From positions 372,001 to 436,000 of the forward strand of contig CAWDZG010000002.1 in the NCBI GenBank assembly GCA_963806955.1: a stretch of 64,000 nt of DNA, written 5' to 3'. Below, piece after piece: positions 32,287 to 42,021 of this stretch. Source of the stretch: Gaiellasilicea sp963806955 (GTDB taxonomy: Bacteria > Actinomycetota > Thermoleophilia > Gaiellales > Gaiellaceae). The notes below the pieces were generated by a model. It saw nothing but the letters and a program-made list of their open reading frames with translations, had not been told where the DNA came from and made no database searches. Position 1 is the stretch's first letter, and each line of letters starts with the position of its first letter. The position numbers were made by a program, and so were the translations under genes.

Positions 32287-33464
32287 CAGCGCGCCCGTCG
32301 GCGCCCGGTGTGGCCGCGGGCGTGGATCGCCTGGAGCAGCCCGATCGCGACGACGTTGGCGACCATCGAGGAGCCGCCGACGGTGACGAACGGGAGCGGG
32401 ATCCCGGTCACCGGTGCGATCCCCATCGTCATGCCGACGTTGACGAAGATCTGGAAGAGGAAGGCGATCACGAGGCCACCGGCGACGATGGCGCTGAACG
32501 AGTCCCGCGCGACGGAGATCACCCGCAGGCCGCGCCAGACGACGAGCAGGTACAGGCCGAGCAGCAGGGCGGCGCCGAAGAAGCCCCGCTGCTCGGAGAG
32601 CGCCGCGAAGACAAAGTCCGTGTGGTGCTCGGGCAGGTAGTCGAGGCGCGTCTGCGTCGCGGCTTCGACGCCGCGGCCGTCCAGGCCGCCCGAACCGACG
32701 GCGGTGATCGACTGGTTGACGTTGTAGGTGGCGCCGGCCGGGTCACTGTCCGGATTCGTGAACCCGGTCAGGCGGGCGGTCTGGTACGGCTCGAGCACCT
32801 CGACCCCAGCGGCGGGCAGGAACCACACGACGCTCGCAGCGACGAGCGCGGCCGCCGACGTGAGGGCGAGCAGGTGCGACCAGCGGATGCCGGCGACGAA
32901 GAGGCAAGCGGCGAGCGCAGCCGTGTAGACGAGCGCGGTGCCGAGGTCCGGCTGCTTGAAGACGAGCACGACCGGGATCAGCGCCAGCCCGAGGGCCTGC
33001 AGCACGACTCGGGGCTCGCCGATCCGGCGCGCCCGATCGGCGAGGAAGCCTGCGAGCGCGAGCACGAACAGCACCTTGCCGAACTCGGAGGGCTGGAACT
33101 GGAAGGGGCCGAGCTCGATCCAGCGCCGCGAGCCGCGCGTCTCGTCGGCGAGCGGGAAGACGAGCAGCATCAGCAGGAGCGTGACGACGAAGATCGGCTT
33201 CTGCGCACGCCGGTAGCGGTCGGGGTCGATCGCGAGCGCGAGCAGGAAGCCGACGAAGCCGATGCCGGCCGCGATCCCCTGCCGGATCACGTAGTAGCTC
33301 TGGTCGCCCTCGACGTCGAAGCGGGTGATGCCCGCCACGGCCCACAGCCCGTACGCGACGAGCGCTCCTGCGGCCAGCAGCAGCAGCCAGTCGAGCCGGC
33401 GGAGAAAGCCGACGAGGTCGACGTGCTCGCGCGAGTGCGAGCGGGCGGAGGCGACGTCAATCAC
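32286..33464 (-). CDS. rodA: peptidoglycan glycosyltransferase RodA
   Basis: A 392-residue SEDS-family glycan polymerase with about ten membrane helices. Conserved segments include the loop WIELGPFQFQPSEFGKVLFV, VFKQPDLGTALVY, the extracellular YLPEHHTDFVFAALSEQRGF and the C-terminal GIAPVTGIPLPFVTVGGSS. RodA polymerises lipid II for lateral wall growth together with PBP2, encoded directly upstream with an 8-nt overlap. The start is GTG 33464. All residues I would expect around the catalytic Asp (TDFVFA) are present. Confidence 0.96.
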   Translation of the reverse strand: MIDVASARSHSREHVDLVGFLRRLDWLLLLAAGALVAYGLWAVAGITRFDVEGDQSYYVIRQGIAAGIGFVGFLLALAIDPDRYRRAQKPIFVVTLLLMLLVFPLADETRGSRRWIELGPFQFQPSEFGKVLFVLALAGFLADRARRIGEPRVVLQALGLALIPVVLVFKQPDLGTALVYTAALAACLFVAGIRWSHLLALTSAAALVAASVVWFLPAAGVEVLEPYQTARLTGFTNPDSDPAGATYNVNQSITAVGSGGLDGRGVEAATQTRLDYLPEHHTDFVFAALSEQRGFFGAALLLGLYLLVVWRGLRVISVARDSFSAIVAGGLVIAFLFQIFVNVGMTMGIAPVTGIPLPFVTVGGSSMVANVVAIGLLQAIHARGHTGRRRAR

Positions 33465-35511
33465 TGAAGACCTCCGCCTGCGCTCCGGCCTTGGCCTTGA
33501 ACCAGTGCTCGAAGAGCTTCAACGCGACGGGCGCAGCGGCCGAGCCGCCATGGCCACCGTTCTCGATCAGCGCGCAGACGACGAGCGGTGCGCGCTTGAC
33601 CCCGCCCGAGACCACGCGCTCGTTGCCGTCGAACGGCCCCCAGCCGCACCACCAGGCCTGGTCCTCGAGGTGCCCCAGCGGGTAGCCGGGCAGGTTGACG
33701 ACCTTCTCGGCCGTGCCCGTCTTGCCGGCCACGGGGATCGGGAAGCTGCCGAACACGCCCGACGAGGTGCCCTCGGCGTCGTGCGTCGCCTGATAGAGCC
33801 CTTCGCGGACGGCCGAGAGCGCCTGCGGGTCGACGTCGATCGGCTTCGGCGGCTTCGGCGGGAAGGTGGTCACCGGCACCGCCTCCTCCCCCTCGGTCGC
33901 AGGGCGCTCGACGGCGGAGACAAGGTACGGCGTCACGAGCTTGCCGCCGTTCGCGATCGCGGCGTAGAACCGGGCCATCTGCAGCGGTGTCACGTTGATG
34001 TCCTTCTGGCCGATCGCGAGCTGGATCAGGTCGCCCGGGTTCCAGGCCTTGTCCCAGGCGGTGCGACCGACCTTCTTCCGCCACGCGGGCGTCGGCAGCA
34101 GGCCGTGGGCTTCGCCGCCGATGTCGAGCCCGCTTGTCTCGCCGAAGCCGAACTTCTCCGCCCACTTCTGCATCGCGGTCCAGTACTTGCGCTCGTTCTC
34201 GCCGCGGGTGTAGTAGCGGTTGCCGACGTCGTAGAAGTAGGTGTCGCACGACTGCGACAGCGCGGTCGTCAGCGTCATCGGCATGTTCGTGAACGGGTTC
34301 CAGTTCCGGAACCGCTGCTTGTCGAGCCCGAACTCGGCGTAGGGCTCGCACTGGATGTACTCGTAGGGCGAGAGCAGGCCGTCGGAGATCGCCGCCAGCG
34401 CCGTCAGCGGCTTGAAGGTCGAGCCGGGCGGATACGCGGCCGCCGTCACACGGTTGATGCCCGGGTAGTTGCGCTCCTTCGCGACCTTCTCGTCGGTCAG
34501 CGGCTCGAGCTTCTTCGGATCGACCCGACCCACGTACACGGAGGGCTTGTAGGTCGGGTTGGAGGCGAGCGCGAGCACGGCGCCGTCGCGTGGGTCGAGC
34601 GCGATGATCGCGCCGCCGTTGGCGTTCCAGGCCTCGTTCCCCCTCGCGGCGGCGATCCCGTCGCGCAGCGCCCGCTCCGCCACCCGCTGCAGGCCGACGT
34701 CGAGCGTCAGCCGGACGCTGTTGCCTGCCTGTCCCGGCCGGCGCGGCGCAAAGCTCTCCTGCGGCCGGCCGAGCGAGTCGACCCGGAGCTGGTCGAGGCC
34801 CGGCGTCCCGCGCAGGTAGCCGTCGAACGCCGCCTCGACGCCCGTCTTGCCGATCTTCTCGCCGCCGCGGATGTTGCGATCGTTGTCCTGCTCGATCTGC
34901 TCGAGCTCCTCCGGAGAGACCTCGCCGACGTACCCCAGCACCTGGGCGGCGAGTGCGTTGTACTCGTAGTCGCGCAGGTACGTGCCGACGATCTGGACGC
35001 CCGGGAACTCGTCCTGGTGCTCCTGCAGGTACATCACCTGGTCCTCGTGCACGGCGGTCTTGACGAGGATCGGCGTCAGCGGGTCGCCCTTTCGCTCCTC
35101 GAGCGCCTTCGTCAGCTGCGGCAGCGGCACGCGCAGGATCTTCGAGAGCCGCTTGAACATCGCGTAGCGACCCTCCTTCGGCAGGTCGGCCGTCCAGATC
35201 TTCACCGCCGTGCCGGGGACGTTCGAGACGATCGTACGGCCGTTGCGGTCGACGATCGAGCCGCGCGGCGCCTCGACGCGCACGGTGCGGAGCTGGTTGT
35301 TCTGCGCCGCGTTCAGGTAGCGGTCGCCCGAGAGCACCTGGAGCGCCCAGAGGCGGAGGAAGAGCACCGCGAAGACGATCAGCACGAGGCCGGCGAGGAC
35401 GCCGACGCGCAGCGCCAGCTGCGGCGTGTAGCGGTACGGCTCCGAGACGCGCGGGTCCGGCGGCAGGAAGCGGCCGGACAGCGAGCGGCGCTCGGGGAAC
35501 CGCCTAGCCAA
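33457..35511 (-). CDS. mrdA: penicillin-binding protein 2 (class B transpeptidase)
   Basis: A 684-residue class B PBP: a membrane anchor (about residues 28-48), a pedestal/dimerisation domain with the RGSIVDRNGRTIVSN motif, and a transpeptidase domain. Active-site motifs are intact: SxxK in YPPGSTFKPL, the SxD-type motif in SQSCDTY and KTGTAEK. It cross-links peptidoglycan for elongation and works with RodA. TTG 35511 starts 8 nt inside the mreD end, and the 3' end overlaps rodA by 8 nt, so the cluster is translationally coupled. Confidence 0.96.
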   Translation of the reverse strand: MARRFPERRSLSGRFLPPDPRVSEPYRYTPQLALRVGVLAGLVLIVFAVLFLRLWALQVLSGDRYLNAAQNNQLRTVRVEAPRGSIVDRNGRTIVSNVPGTAVKIWTADLPKEGRYAMFKRLSKILRVPLPQLTKALEERKGDPLTPILVKTAVHEDQVMYLQEHQDEFPGVQIVGTYLRDYEYNALAAQVLGYVGEVSPEELEQIEQDNDRNIRGGEKIGKTGVEAAFDGYLRGTPGLDQLRVDSLGRPQESFAPRRPGQAGNSVRLTLDVGLQRVAERALRDGIAAARGNEAWNANGGAIIALDPRDGAVLALASNPTYKPSVYVGRVDPKKLEPLTDEKVAKERNYPGINRVTAAAYPPGSTFKPLTALAAISDGLLSPYEYIQCEPYAEFGLDKQRFRNWNPFTNMPMTLTTALSQSCDTYFYDVGNRYYTRGENERKYWTAMQKWAEKFGFGETSGLDIGGEAHGLLPTPAWRKKVGRTAWDKAWNPGDLIQLAIGQKDINVTPLQMARFYAAIANGGKLVTPYLVSAVERPATEGEEAVPVTTFPPKPPKPIDVDPQALSAVREGLYQATHDAEGTSSGVFGSFPIPVAGKTGTAEKVVNLPGYPLGHLEDQAWWCGWGPFDGNERVVSGGVKRAPLVVCALIENGGHGGSAAAPVALKLFEHWFKAKAGAQAEVFSD

Positions 35512-36031
35512 GGAGACGCACCTCCGTCGCGCGTTCCGGCACGCCCGTGCGGGCGAGCGCTCCGCGCACGAGCGCGTAGACCGGCCGGCCGAGCACGAGG
35601 TTCAACGCGAGCGCGGGCAGGAACGTCTCGAAGAGGGCGCGCCGGGCGGAGACCTCCTCGCCGAGGAGGAAGTGGAGGCCGTACCCGGCCACGACGACGC
35701 CGATCGTGGCGACGAAGACGGTGAGGATCGGCGCGTGGGCGCGGCCGTGGCCGGTCGTCTCGCCGTAGCGGCCGGCCCAGTAGCCGACGAGGGCGTAGAG
35801 CAGCGCAGCGACGCCGAGCGTGTCGAGGGTCATCACGTCGACGAGGAGCCCGCCGAAGAAGCCGGCGACGGCCCCGACGACCGCGCCACGCAACAGCGCG
35901 ACGGCGACGACGGTGAGCAGGAGCGCGTCGGCGGCGCCACCGGCGATGTCGAGCGAGGCGACGAGCGTCACCTGCAGCAGCGCAGCCAGGAAGACGAGCA
36001 CGGAGACGAGGATGTGGTCGCCGAGATTCAC
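35504..36031 (-). CDS. mreD: rod shape-determining protein MreD
   Basis: A 175-residue membrane protein with about five helices (ILVSVLVFLAALLQVTLVAS, GAVAGFFGGLLVDVMTLDTL, and others). MreD links cytosolic MreB to the periplasmic MreC/PBP2 machinery. GTG 36031 overlaps the mreC stop as GTGA. Sequence similarity among MreD proteins is low; position between mreC and mrdA and the GLLVDVMTLDTLG segment make the call. Confidence 0.9.
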   Translation of the reverse strand: MNLGDHILVSVLVFLAALLQVTLVASLDIAGGAADALLLTVVAVALLRGAVVGAVAGFFGGLLVDVMTLDTLGVAALLYALVGYWAGRYGETTGHGRAHAPILTVFVATIGVVVAGYGLHFLLGEEVSARRALFETFLPALALNLVLGRPVYALVRGALARTGVPERATEVRLLG

Positions 36032-36972
36032 GGCAGCTGCGGCGAGGGACGACGGGGAACGAGCACGAGCACGGCGTCGATGGCGGAAAAGTCGACGTCG
36101 GAAACGATCAGGACCTGCTGCCAGAGATCGGTGTTGAGCTGGCCGACGAACGAGACGCGTCCGATCGGGATCCCCTTCGGGTAGATCGAGGCGAGCCGCC
36201 CCGAGCGCCAACCGGCGGTGATGATCTCGTCGCCGACCTGGACGACTTCCTTCTTCGAGACGCGGTCGAGCAGGAGCGAGTTCCCCGACTGGCCGGGCCG
36301 CACGATCCCGGCCGCGCTCGTGCGCAGGTCGAGCGCCGAGACGGCACTCGACTCGTCGGTGAGCAGCCGCACCCGCGCCGCATCCTCCGTCACCCTCGTG
36401 ACGGTGCCGACGAACCCGTCCGCCGTGACGACGGGCGCGTCGACGGCGACGCCGTCCGACGAGCCGGCCGAGACGACGATCTCCTGCTCGAACGCCGACG
36501 AGGGCCGGACGACGACCTCGGCCGCGACGCCGTGGAAGTCGGTCGGGAACGAGGGGGAGTCGCGGTAGTCGAGCAGCCGCCTGAGGACGACGTTCTCCTG
36601 CAGGGCCGACTCGTTCTGGATCACCTGCTGCTTCAACTGCTCGTTCTCGGCGCGCAGGGTGTCGTTCTCGGAGCGCGCGTGGAAGAGGTCCTTCGTCCAG
36701 CCGTAGGCGTCGCGGAACGGCCGCGCGACTCGCTCGACAGCCACTTCGAGCGGCTGGAGCGCGCTCGAGACCGCGCTCTGCACGTCGTGCACCGGCCCGT
36801 TCGTCTGCTCGCGGAAACTGACCGTGATCAGGGCGAGCGAGAGCACGACCAGCAGCCCCAGCACGATCCGGCGCCTGAGGGCACTGGTGTTGCGGGAGGA
36901 AAGCGATCTCTGGGCGGGACGCCGGACGGGTAGGCCCAGCACCGCCGATCTTGCGGTGCGGTTACGTGCCAC
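36028..36972 (-). CDS. mreC: rod shape-determining protein MreC
   Basis: A 314-residue bitopic protein: cytoplasmic Arg-rich tail, one membrane helix (about 35-52, IVLGLLVVLSLALITVSF), a coiled coil (about 80-118, ENDTLRAENEQLKQQVIQNE) and an extracellular double beta-barrel with VVRPSSAFEQEIVVSAGSSD and DGFVGTVTRV. It forms periplasmic filaments that activate PBP2-RodA. The stop overlaps the mreD start. The gap to mreB upstream is 51 nt. Confidence 0.95.
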   Translation of the reverse strand: MARNRTARSAVLGLPVRRPAQRSLSSRNTSALRRRIVLGLLVVLSLALITVSFREQTNGPVHDVQSAVSSALQPLEVAVERVARPFRDAYGWTKDLFHARSENDTLRAENEQLKQQVIQNESALQENVVLRRLLDYRDSPSFPTDFHGVAAEVVVRPSSAFEQEIVVSAGSSDGVAVDAPVVTADGFVGTVTRVTEDAARVRLLTDESSAVSALDLRTSAAGIVRPGQSGNSLLLDRVSKKEVVQVGDEIITAGWRSGRLASIYPKGIPIGRVSFVGQLNTDLWQQVLIVSDVDFSAIDAVLVLVPRRPSPQLP

Positions 36973-37023
36973 GAGCGCCTCAGTCTAGCCAGCGCTGCGG
37001 CTCGTGCTCGTGCGGAATCGGGC

Positions 37024-38076
<1,053 letters not shown>

Positions 38077-38110
38077 CCCGCGCCCCACTCTAGCCTGCGA
38101 CACTCGCAGG

Positions 38111-38947
38111 GTGGCCGTCTCGCGCGCCGTCCTCGTCACGGGCTGCTCCTCCGGGATCGGCCGGGCGACTGCGGCGCGGCTGGCCCGCTCCGGCTGGACC
38201 GTCTACGCGAGCGCGCGGCGGCTCGAGTCGCTCGAGGGGCTGGACGGCTGCATCCCACTGCAGCTCGACGTCACCGACGACGGGTCGATGCGCGCCGCCG
38301 TCGAGCGGATCGAGTCCGAGCACGGGTCGGTCGGCGTCCTCGTCAACAACGCCGGCTACAGCCAGAGCGGCGCGGTCGAGAGCGTCCCGCTCGACGTCGC
38401 CCGCCGCCAGCTGGAGACGAACGTGCTCGGGCTCGCCCGTCTGACGCAGCTCGTGCTGCCGGCCATGCGCGCACAGGGTTGGGGGCGGATCGTCAACGTC
38501 AGCTCGATGGGCGGCCGGCTCACGTTTCCGGGCGGCGGCTGGTACCACGCCTCGAAGCACGCGCTCGAGGCGCTCAGCGACGCGCTCCGCTACGAGGTGC
38601 AGGGCTTCGGGATCGACGTCGTCGTAATCCAGCCGGGGTTGATCAGAACCGGCTTCGCAGAGGCCGCGGTCGGCTCGATCGAGCACGAGGACGGCCCGTA
38701 CGCCGGCTTCAACGCCGGGATAGGAGCGGCGACCGCGGGTGCCTATGAGGGCGCCTTCGCACGGCGGCTCGGCGGCGTGCCCGACGACGTCGCGAAGACG
38801 ATCGAGCGCGCCGTGACGGCGAGACGACCGAGGACCCGCTACCGCGTTACCGCGTCGGCGCGGCTCTTCCTCACGCTGCGACGGCTGCTCCCAGACCGCG
38901 CCTGGGACGCGCTCGTCGGCCGTACGTACCCGCGGCCGCGTCCGTAG
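38111..38947 (+). CDS. short-chain dehydrogenase/reductase
   Basis: A 278-residue classical SDR. Cofactor motif TGCSSGIGRAT near the N-terminus, NNAG at VLVNNAGYSQ, the catalytic Ser in VNVSSMGG and the YxxxK pair in YHASKHALEAL. The VVVIQPGLIRTGF segment is also conserved. It oxidises or reduces a small alcohol/ketone with NAD(P); the substrate is unknown. GTG 38111 is used because the TGxxxGIG motif then starts nine residues in, as normal. It is divergent from mreB. Confidence 0.92.
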   Translation: MAVSRAVLVTGCSSGIGRATAARLARSGWTVYASARRLESLEGLDGCIPLQLDVTDDGSMRAAVERIESEHGSVGVLVNNAGYSQSGAVESVPLDVARRQLETNVLGLARLTQLVLPAMRAQGWGRIVNVSSMGGRLTFPGGGWYHASKHALEALSDALRYEVQGFGIDVVVIQPGLIRTGFAEAAVGSIEHEDGPYAGFNAGIGAATAGAYEGAFARRLGGVPDDVAKTIERAVTARRPRTRYRVTASARLFLTLRRLLPDRAWDALVGRTYPRPRP

Positions 38948-39036
38948 CTCCTACCGAGAGGCGATCGGGACCGCGCCCGATGCCGGAGTGCGCTCCCGCG
39001 TCGAGCATGGCGGTGACACCGAGCAAGGAGGAAGTC

Positions 39037-40293
39037 ATGGCCGCGGAGCGCAGCCGGATCGTCGTCGTCGGAGGTGGGTTCGCCGGCCTGGAGAGCGCGT
39101 TCCTGCTCCGGCAGAAGCTGGGCGCGCGTGCCGAGATCACGCTCGTCTCCGACCGGGACGAGTTCCTGTTCAAGCCGAACACGATCTACATCCCGTTCGG
39201 CGCCAGCGAGGAGTCGCTGCTGATCCCGCTCGCACGGCCGACCGAGCGGCGCGAGATCGAGTTCGTGCGCGGGTCGTTCGAGTCGCTCGACCGCGAGCAT
39301 CGCGTCGTCCACGCCGGCGGGCGCGAGCTGCGCTATGACTATCTCGTGCTCGCCACCGGCGCTGCGATGCGCCCGGAAGAGGTGCCCGGCCTCGCCGAGC
39401 ACGCCGAGACGATCTGGACGCCCGCCGAGATGGAGGCGCTCGGCGGCCGGCTCCGCGCGCTCGCCGCCGACGGCGACGAGCACACGCTCCTCTTCCTCGT
39501 CCCGCCGAACAACAAGTGCGCCGGGCCGCTCTACGAGATCGTGCTGATGGTCGAGACCTGGCTGCGCCGCCGCGAGGTGCGCGACCGGTTCCGGCTCGTC
39601 TGGGCGACGTACGAGCCGTCCTACATCGCGGCCTTCGGGCCGAAGCTGCACGAGGTCGTGACCGAGGAGTTCGCACTGCGCGGCATCGAGGGCCACGTCG
39701 GCTGGCGCGTCAGCACGGTCGAGCCCGACGCCGTCCACTTCGAGGACGCCGAGCAGCTCGCCTACGACCTGCTCGTTGCGTTCCCGCCGTACATCGCCGC
39801 CGTTGAGTACGAGGGGCTCGACGCCGACGAGCGCGGCTTCCTTCTCACCGAGCCCGGCTCGCGCCGGCTGGTCGGCGACGACCGGATCTACGCGCCCGGC
39901 GACGCCGGCGACTTCCCGGTCAAGCAGGCGTTCCTCGCCTTCCTCCAGGCCGACGCGGCCGCGGAGGACATCGCCGCGAGGATCGAGGGCCGTGCGCCCG
40001 CGTTCGAGTTCGACCCGGTCTCGATGTGCGTGATGGAGGAGTTCGACAAGGCGACGTTCGCGCAGGTGCCGCTGCGGCTGACCGGCGACCCGAACCGCCC
40101 CGTCGAGGTGCGGCCGGACGCGAACGGCGGCTACCGCGTCGGCGTCGGCAGGACCTGGCGGCTCGGCAAGAAGGCGCTCGGCATCTACCTGCCGCTGCGC
40201 TTCAAGGCCGGGCTCCCCTTCCACGCGGGTGTGCCCTGGAAGGCGATGGACACGGCGCTGAAGGCGATGTCGTCGACGCTGGCGCGGCGCTGA
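39037..40293 (+). CDS. FAD-dependent oxidoreductase, sulfide:quinone oxidoreductase/NDH-2-like
   Basis: A 418-residue two-dinucleotide-binding flavoprotein. The N-terminal FAD motif is RIVVVGGGFAGLESAFLL and the second FAD contact is IYAPGDAGDFPVKQ. Cys residues in NNKCAGPLYEI and VSMCVMEEFDKATF match the positions used by sulfide:quinone oxidoreductases, more than NADH dehydrogenases of type II. It would pass electrons to membrane quinone. ATG 39037 follows AAGGAGGAAGTC, an excellent ribosome site; the longer upstream frame is not used. The SQR role is probable but not proven. Convergent with maf. Confidence 0.85.
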   Translation: MAAERSRIVVVGGGFAGLESAFLLRQKLGARAEITLVSDRDEFLFKPNTIYIPFGASEESLLIPLARPTERREIEFVRGSFESLDREHRVVHAGGRELRYDYLVLATGAAMRPEEVPGLAEHAETIWTPAEMEALGGRLRALAADGDEHTLLFLVPPNNKCAGPLYEIVLMVETWLRRREVRDRFRLVWATYEPSYIAAFGPKLHEVVTEEFALRGIEGHVGWRVSTVEPDAVHFEDAEQLAYDLLVAFPPYIAAVEYEGLDADERGFLLTEPGSRRLVGDDRIYAPGDAGDFPVKQAFLAFLQADAAAEDIAARIEGRAPAFEFDPVSMCVMEEFDKATFAQVPLRLTGDPNRPVEVRPDANGGYRVGVGRTWRLGKKALGIYLPLRFKAGLPFHAGVPWKAMDTALKAMSSTLARR

Positions 40294-40296
40294 TGC

Positions 40297-40891
40297 TCAA
40301 CCGAAGCCGTAGGCGCCCGGGAAGCGTTCCGCGAGCACCCGGGCGAGCAGTGCCGCCGGCAGGCCGACGACGTTGAGGTAGTCGCCCTCGATCGACTCGA
40401 CGAGCGGCGGCGCCGCGGCCCTGGATCGCGTAGCCGCCCGCGCGCCCCTCCCATTCCCCGGTCGCCAGGTAGGCGGCGAGCTCGCGCGGGGTGAGGCTGC
40501 GGAAGGTGACGAGCGTCGAGTCGTGCTCGACCACCTCCCAGCCGGGCGTCACGAGGCAGAGGCCGGAGACGACGACGTGGGTCTCGCCCGCGAGCTCCTC
40601 GAGCATCTGCTCGGCCTCGGACGCGCTCGCGGGCTTGCCGTAGAGGCGGCCGCCGCGCGAGACGAGCGTGTCGACGCCGAGCACCGGCCGGTCGCCCGCC
40701 TGCGCCGCGACCGAGCGCGCCTTGCCGCGCGCGTGCTCGCGCACGAGCTGAACGGCATCGGCCTTGGGCGGGTCGTTCTCGACGTAGTCGGGCGCGACGA
40801 CGTCGAACGGAATCGCGAGCTGCTCGAGGATCGCCCGCCGCTGCGGGCTCGTCGAGGCGAGCAGGATCGGCTGAACGGCGTGAGAGCTCAT
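40297..40891 (-). CDS. maf: Maf-like nucleotide pyrophosphatase (one frameshift)
   Basis: Maf proteins hydrolyse non-canonical nucleoside triphosphates (dTTP/UTP or m7GTP types) and have been linked to septum inhibition. The N-terminal ILLASTSPQRRAILEQL, VLGVDTLVS, and GGYAIQGRGAA segments are in one frame. The conserved C-terminal LVESIEGDYLNVVGLP, ending AYGFG, is in another. One base too many around 40410-40425, inside a GC-rich run, joins them, giving about 197 aa. The Asp in VLGVDTLV and the conserved EGDYLNVVGLP block support an active enzyme. It lies 30 nt downstream of ndk. Confidence 0.9.
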
Positions 40892-40921
40892 CGCCCCGCC
40901 CCGGTGGTTCGGGAACTGCGC

Positions 40922-41341
40922 CTAGACGAGCTCATCGTCGGCGAACCAGAGCGAGATCTCGCGCTGGGCCGACTCGGGCGAGTCGGAGCCGTGAATGAGG
41001 TTGTTCGGCATCGAGGTGGCGAGGTCGCCGCGGATCGTGCCAGGCTCGGCGTCAGCCGGGTTCGTCGCGCCGATCGTCTTCCGCATCGTCGCGATCGCGC
41101 CCTCGCCCTCGACCACGAGCGCCCAGGTCGGCGCCGAGGTGATGAAGTCGACGAGCTCGCCGAAGAACGGCTTCTCGCTGTGCTCGGCGTAGTGCTCGGA
41201 GCCGAGATCGCGGCTGACACGCAGGAGCTTGCCACCGACGATGGTGAAGCCGCGCGACTCGATCCGGGCGAGGATCTGCCCGGCGAGCGAGCGCTCGGTC
41301 GCGTCCGGCTTGATCAGGATCAGGGTACGCTCGACGGCCAT
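40922..41341 (-). CDS. ndk: nucleoside diphosphate kinase
   Basis: A 139-residue NDK that balances NTP/dNTP pools through a phospho-histidine. The N-terminus ERTLILIKPDATERSLAGQI and the active-site block NLIHGSDSPESAQREI are conserved; H117 is the catalytic residue. Length is normal. It follows the zinc-ribbon membrane protein by 12 nt and precedes maf by 30 nt in a co-directional run starting at valS. Confidence 0.97.
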   Translation of the reverse strand: MAVERTLILIKPDATERSLAGQILARIESRGFTIVGGKLLRVSRDLGSEHYAEHSEKPFFGELVDFITSAPTWALVVEGEGAIATMRKTIGATNPADAEPGTIRGDLATSMPNNLIHGSDSPESAQREISLWFADDELV

Positions 41342-41353
41342 CGGCCGCGCAGT

Positions 41354-41911
41354 CTAGTCGGACTCGGCGGCCCGTTTGCGGGGAGCCGTCCAGGAGTCGG
41401 CGATGGTGTCGTCGACCCCGGGCAGGCTCGGCGCAGCGACGGGCGTCGCGCAGTGCGGGCAGATCTGCCAGAGCGCCTCGAGCGGCGCGTTGCACTTCAC
41501 GCACGCCTGCTTCAGCCGTGTCGTGCAGACCGGGCAGACGAGGAAGCCCGACTCGACGGCGGCGCGGCAGACCGGGCAATGCAGGTCCCGCTTCGACAGC
41601 CGCTCCTCCATCGCGCGGATCTCGAGCTCGCGCTCGCGCACGTCGTCGATGTACTCCGGCGGCCGGAAGAAGAGGTAGATGATCGGGCCGACGAACGGGG
41701 GGACGAGGCCGAGCACCGTCGCCATCGCGACGAGCCACGGATCCTCGATCCGGCGCCGGGCGTCCTTGTAGACCCAGTACGCGGTCGCGAGCCAGAAGAC
41801 GGCGACGAAGAAGATGGTCAGGTTGCGGACCACCATCCAGGCGCCGGAGTCGAAGAAGTCGTTGACTCCGCCGAAGAGGTTGTCGTTGGTCGTGGTTGCG
41901 CCGAGGATCAC
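41354..41911 (-). CDS. membrane protein with double zinc-ribbon domain (185 aa)
   Basis: Two membrane segments in the N-terminal half (VRNLTIFFVAVFWLATAYWV and VAMATVLGLVPPFVGPIIYL) are followed by a cytoplasmic region. That region holds four CxxC pairs: CPVC, CPVC, CVKC and CPHC, spaced like a double zinc ribbon (DZR) domain. The VYKDARRR and IIYLFFRPPEY elements are typical of actinobacterial zinc-ribbon membrane proteins. The function is not known. GTG 41911 overlaps the stop of the 37-aa ORF as GTGA. Confidence 0.82.
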   Translation of the reverse strand: MILGATTTNDNLFGGVNDFFDSGAWMVVRNLTIFFVAVFWLATAYWVYKDARRRIEDPWLVAMATVLGLVPPFVGPIIYLFFRPPEYIDDVRERELEIRAMEERLSKRDLHCPVCRAAVESGFLVCPVCTTRLKQACVKCNAPLEALWQICPHCATPVAAPSLPGVDDTIADSWTAPRKRAAESD

Positions 41912-42021
41912 AAGAGGAGCCTTCCCACCAAGTAGCCGATCGCGAACGCGGAGCCGACGATCAATCCGAGCATTGCGAGCGCGAACGCGAGCACGGTCGT
42001 CCGTTCGCGCATGTTCGTCAT
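41908..42021 (-). CDS. 37-aa single-span membrane peptide, coupled on both sides
   Basis: ATG 42021 overlaps the folC stop (ATGA) and the ORF stop overlaps the next gene's start (GTGA). The product MTNMRERTTVLAFALAML... is a basic lead plus one membrane helix (LGLIVGSAFAIGYLVGRLLL). Being locked between two coupled genes makes it likely real despite its size. No family is recognised. Confidence 0.68.
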   Translation of the reverse strand: MTNMRERTTVLAFALAMLGLIVGSAFAIGYLVGRLLL

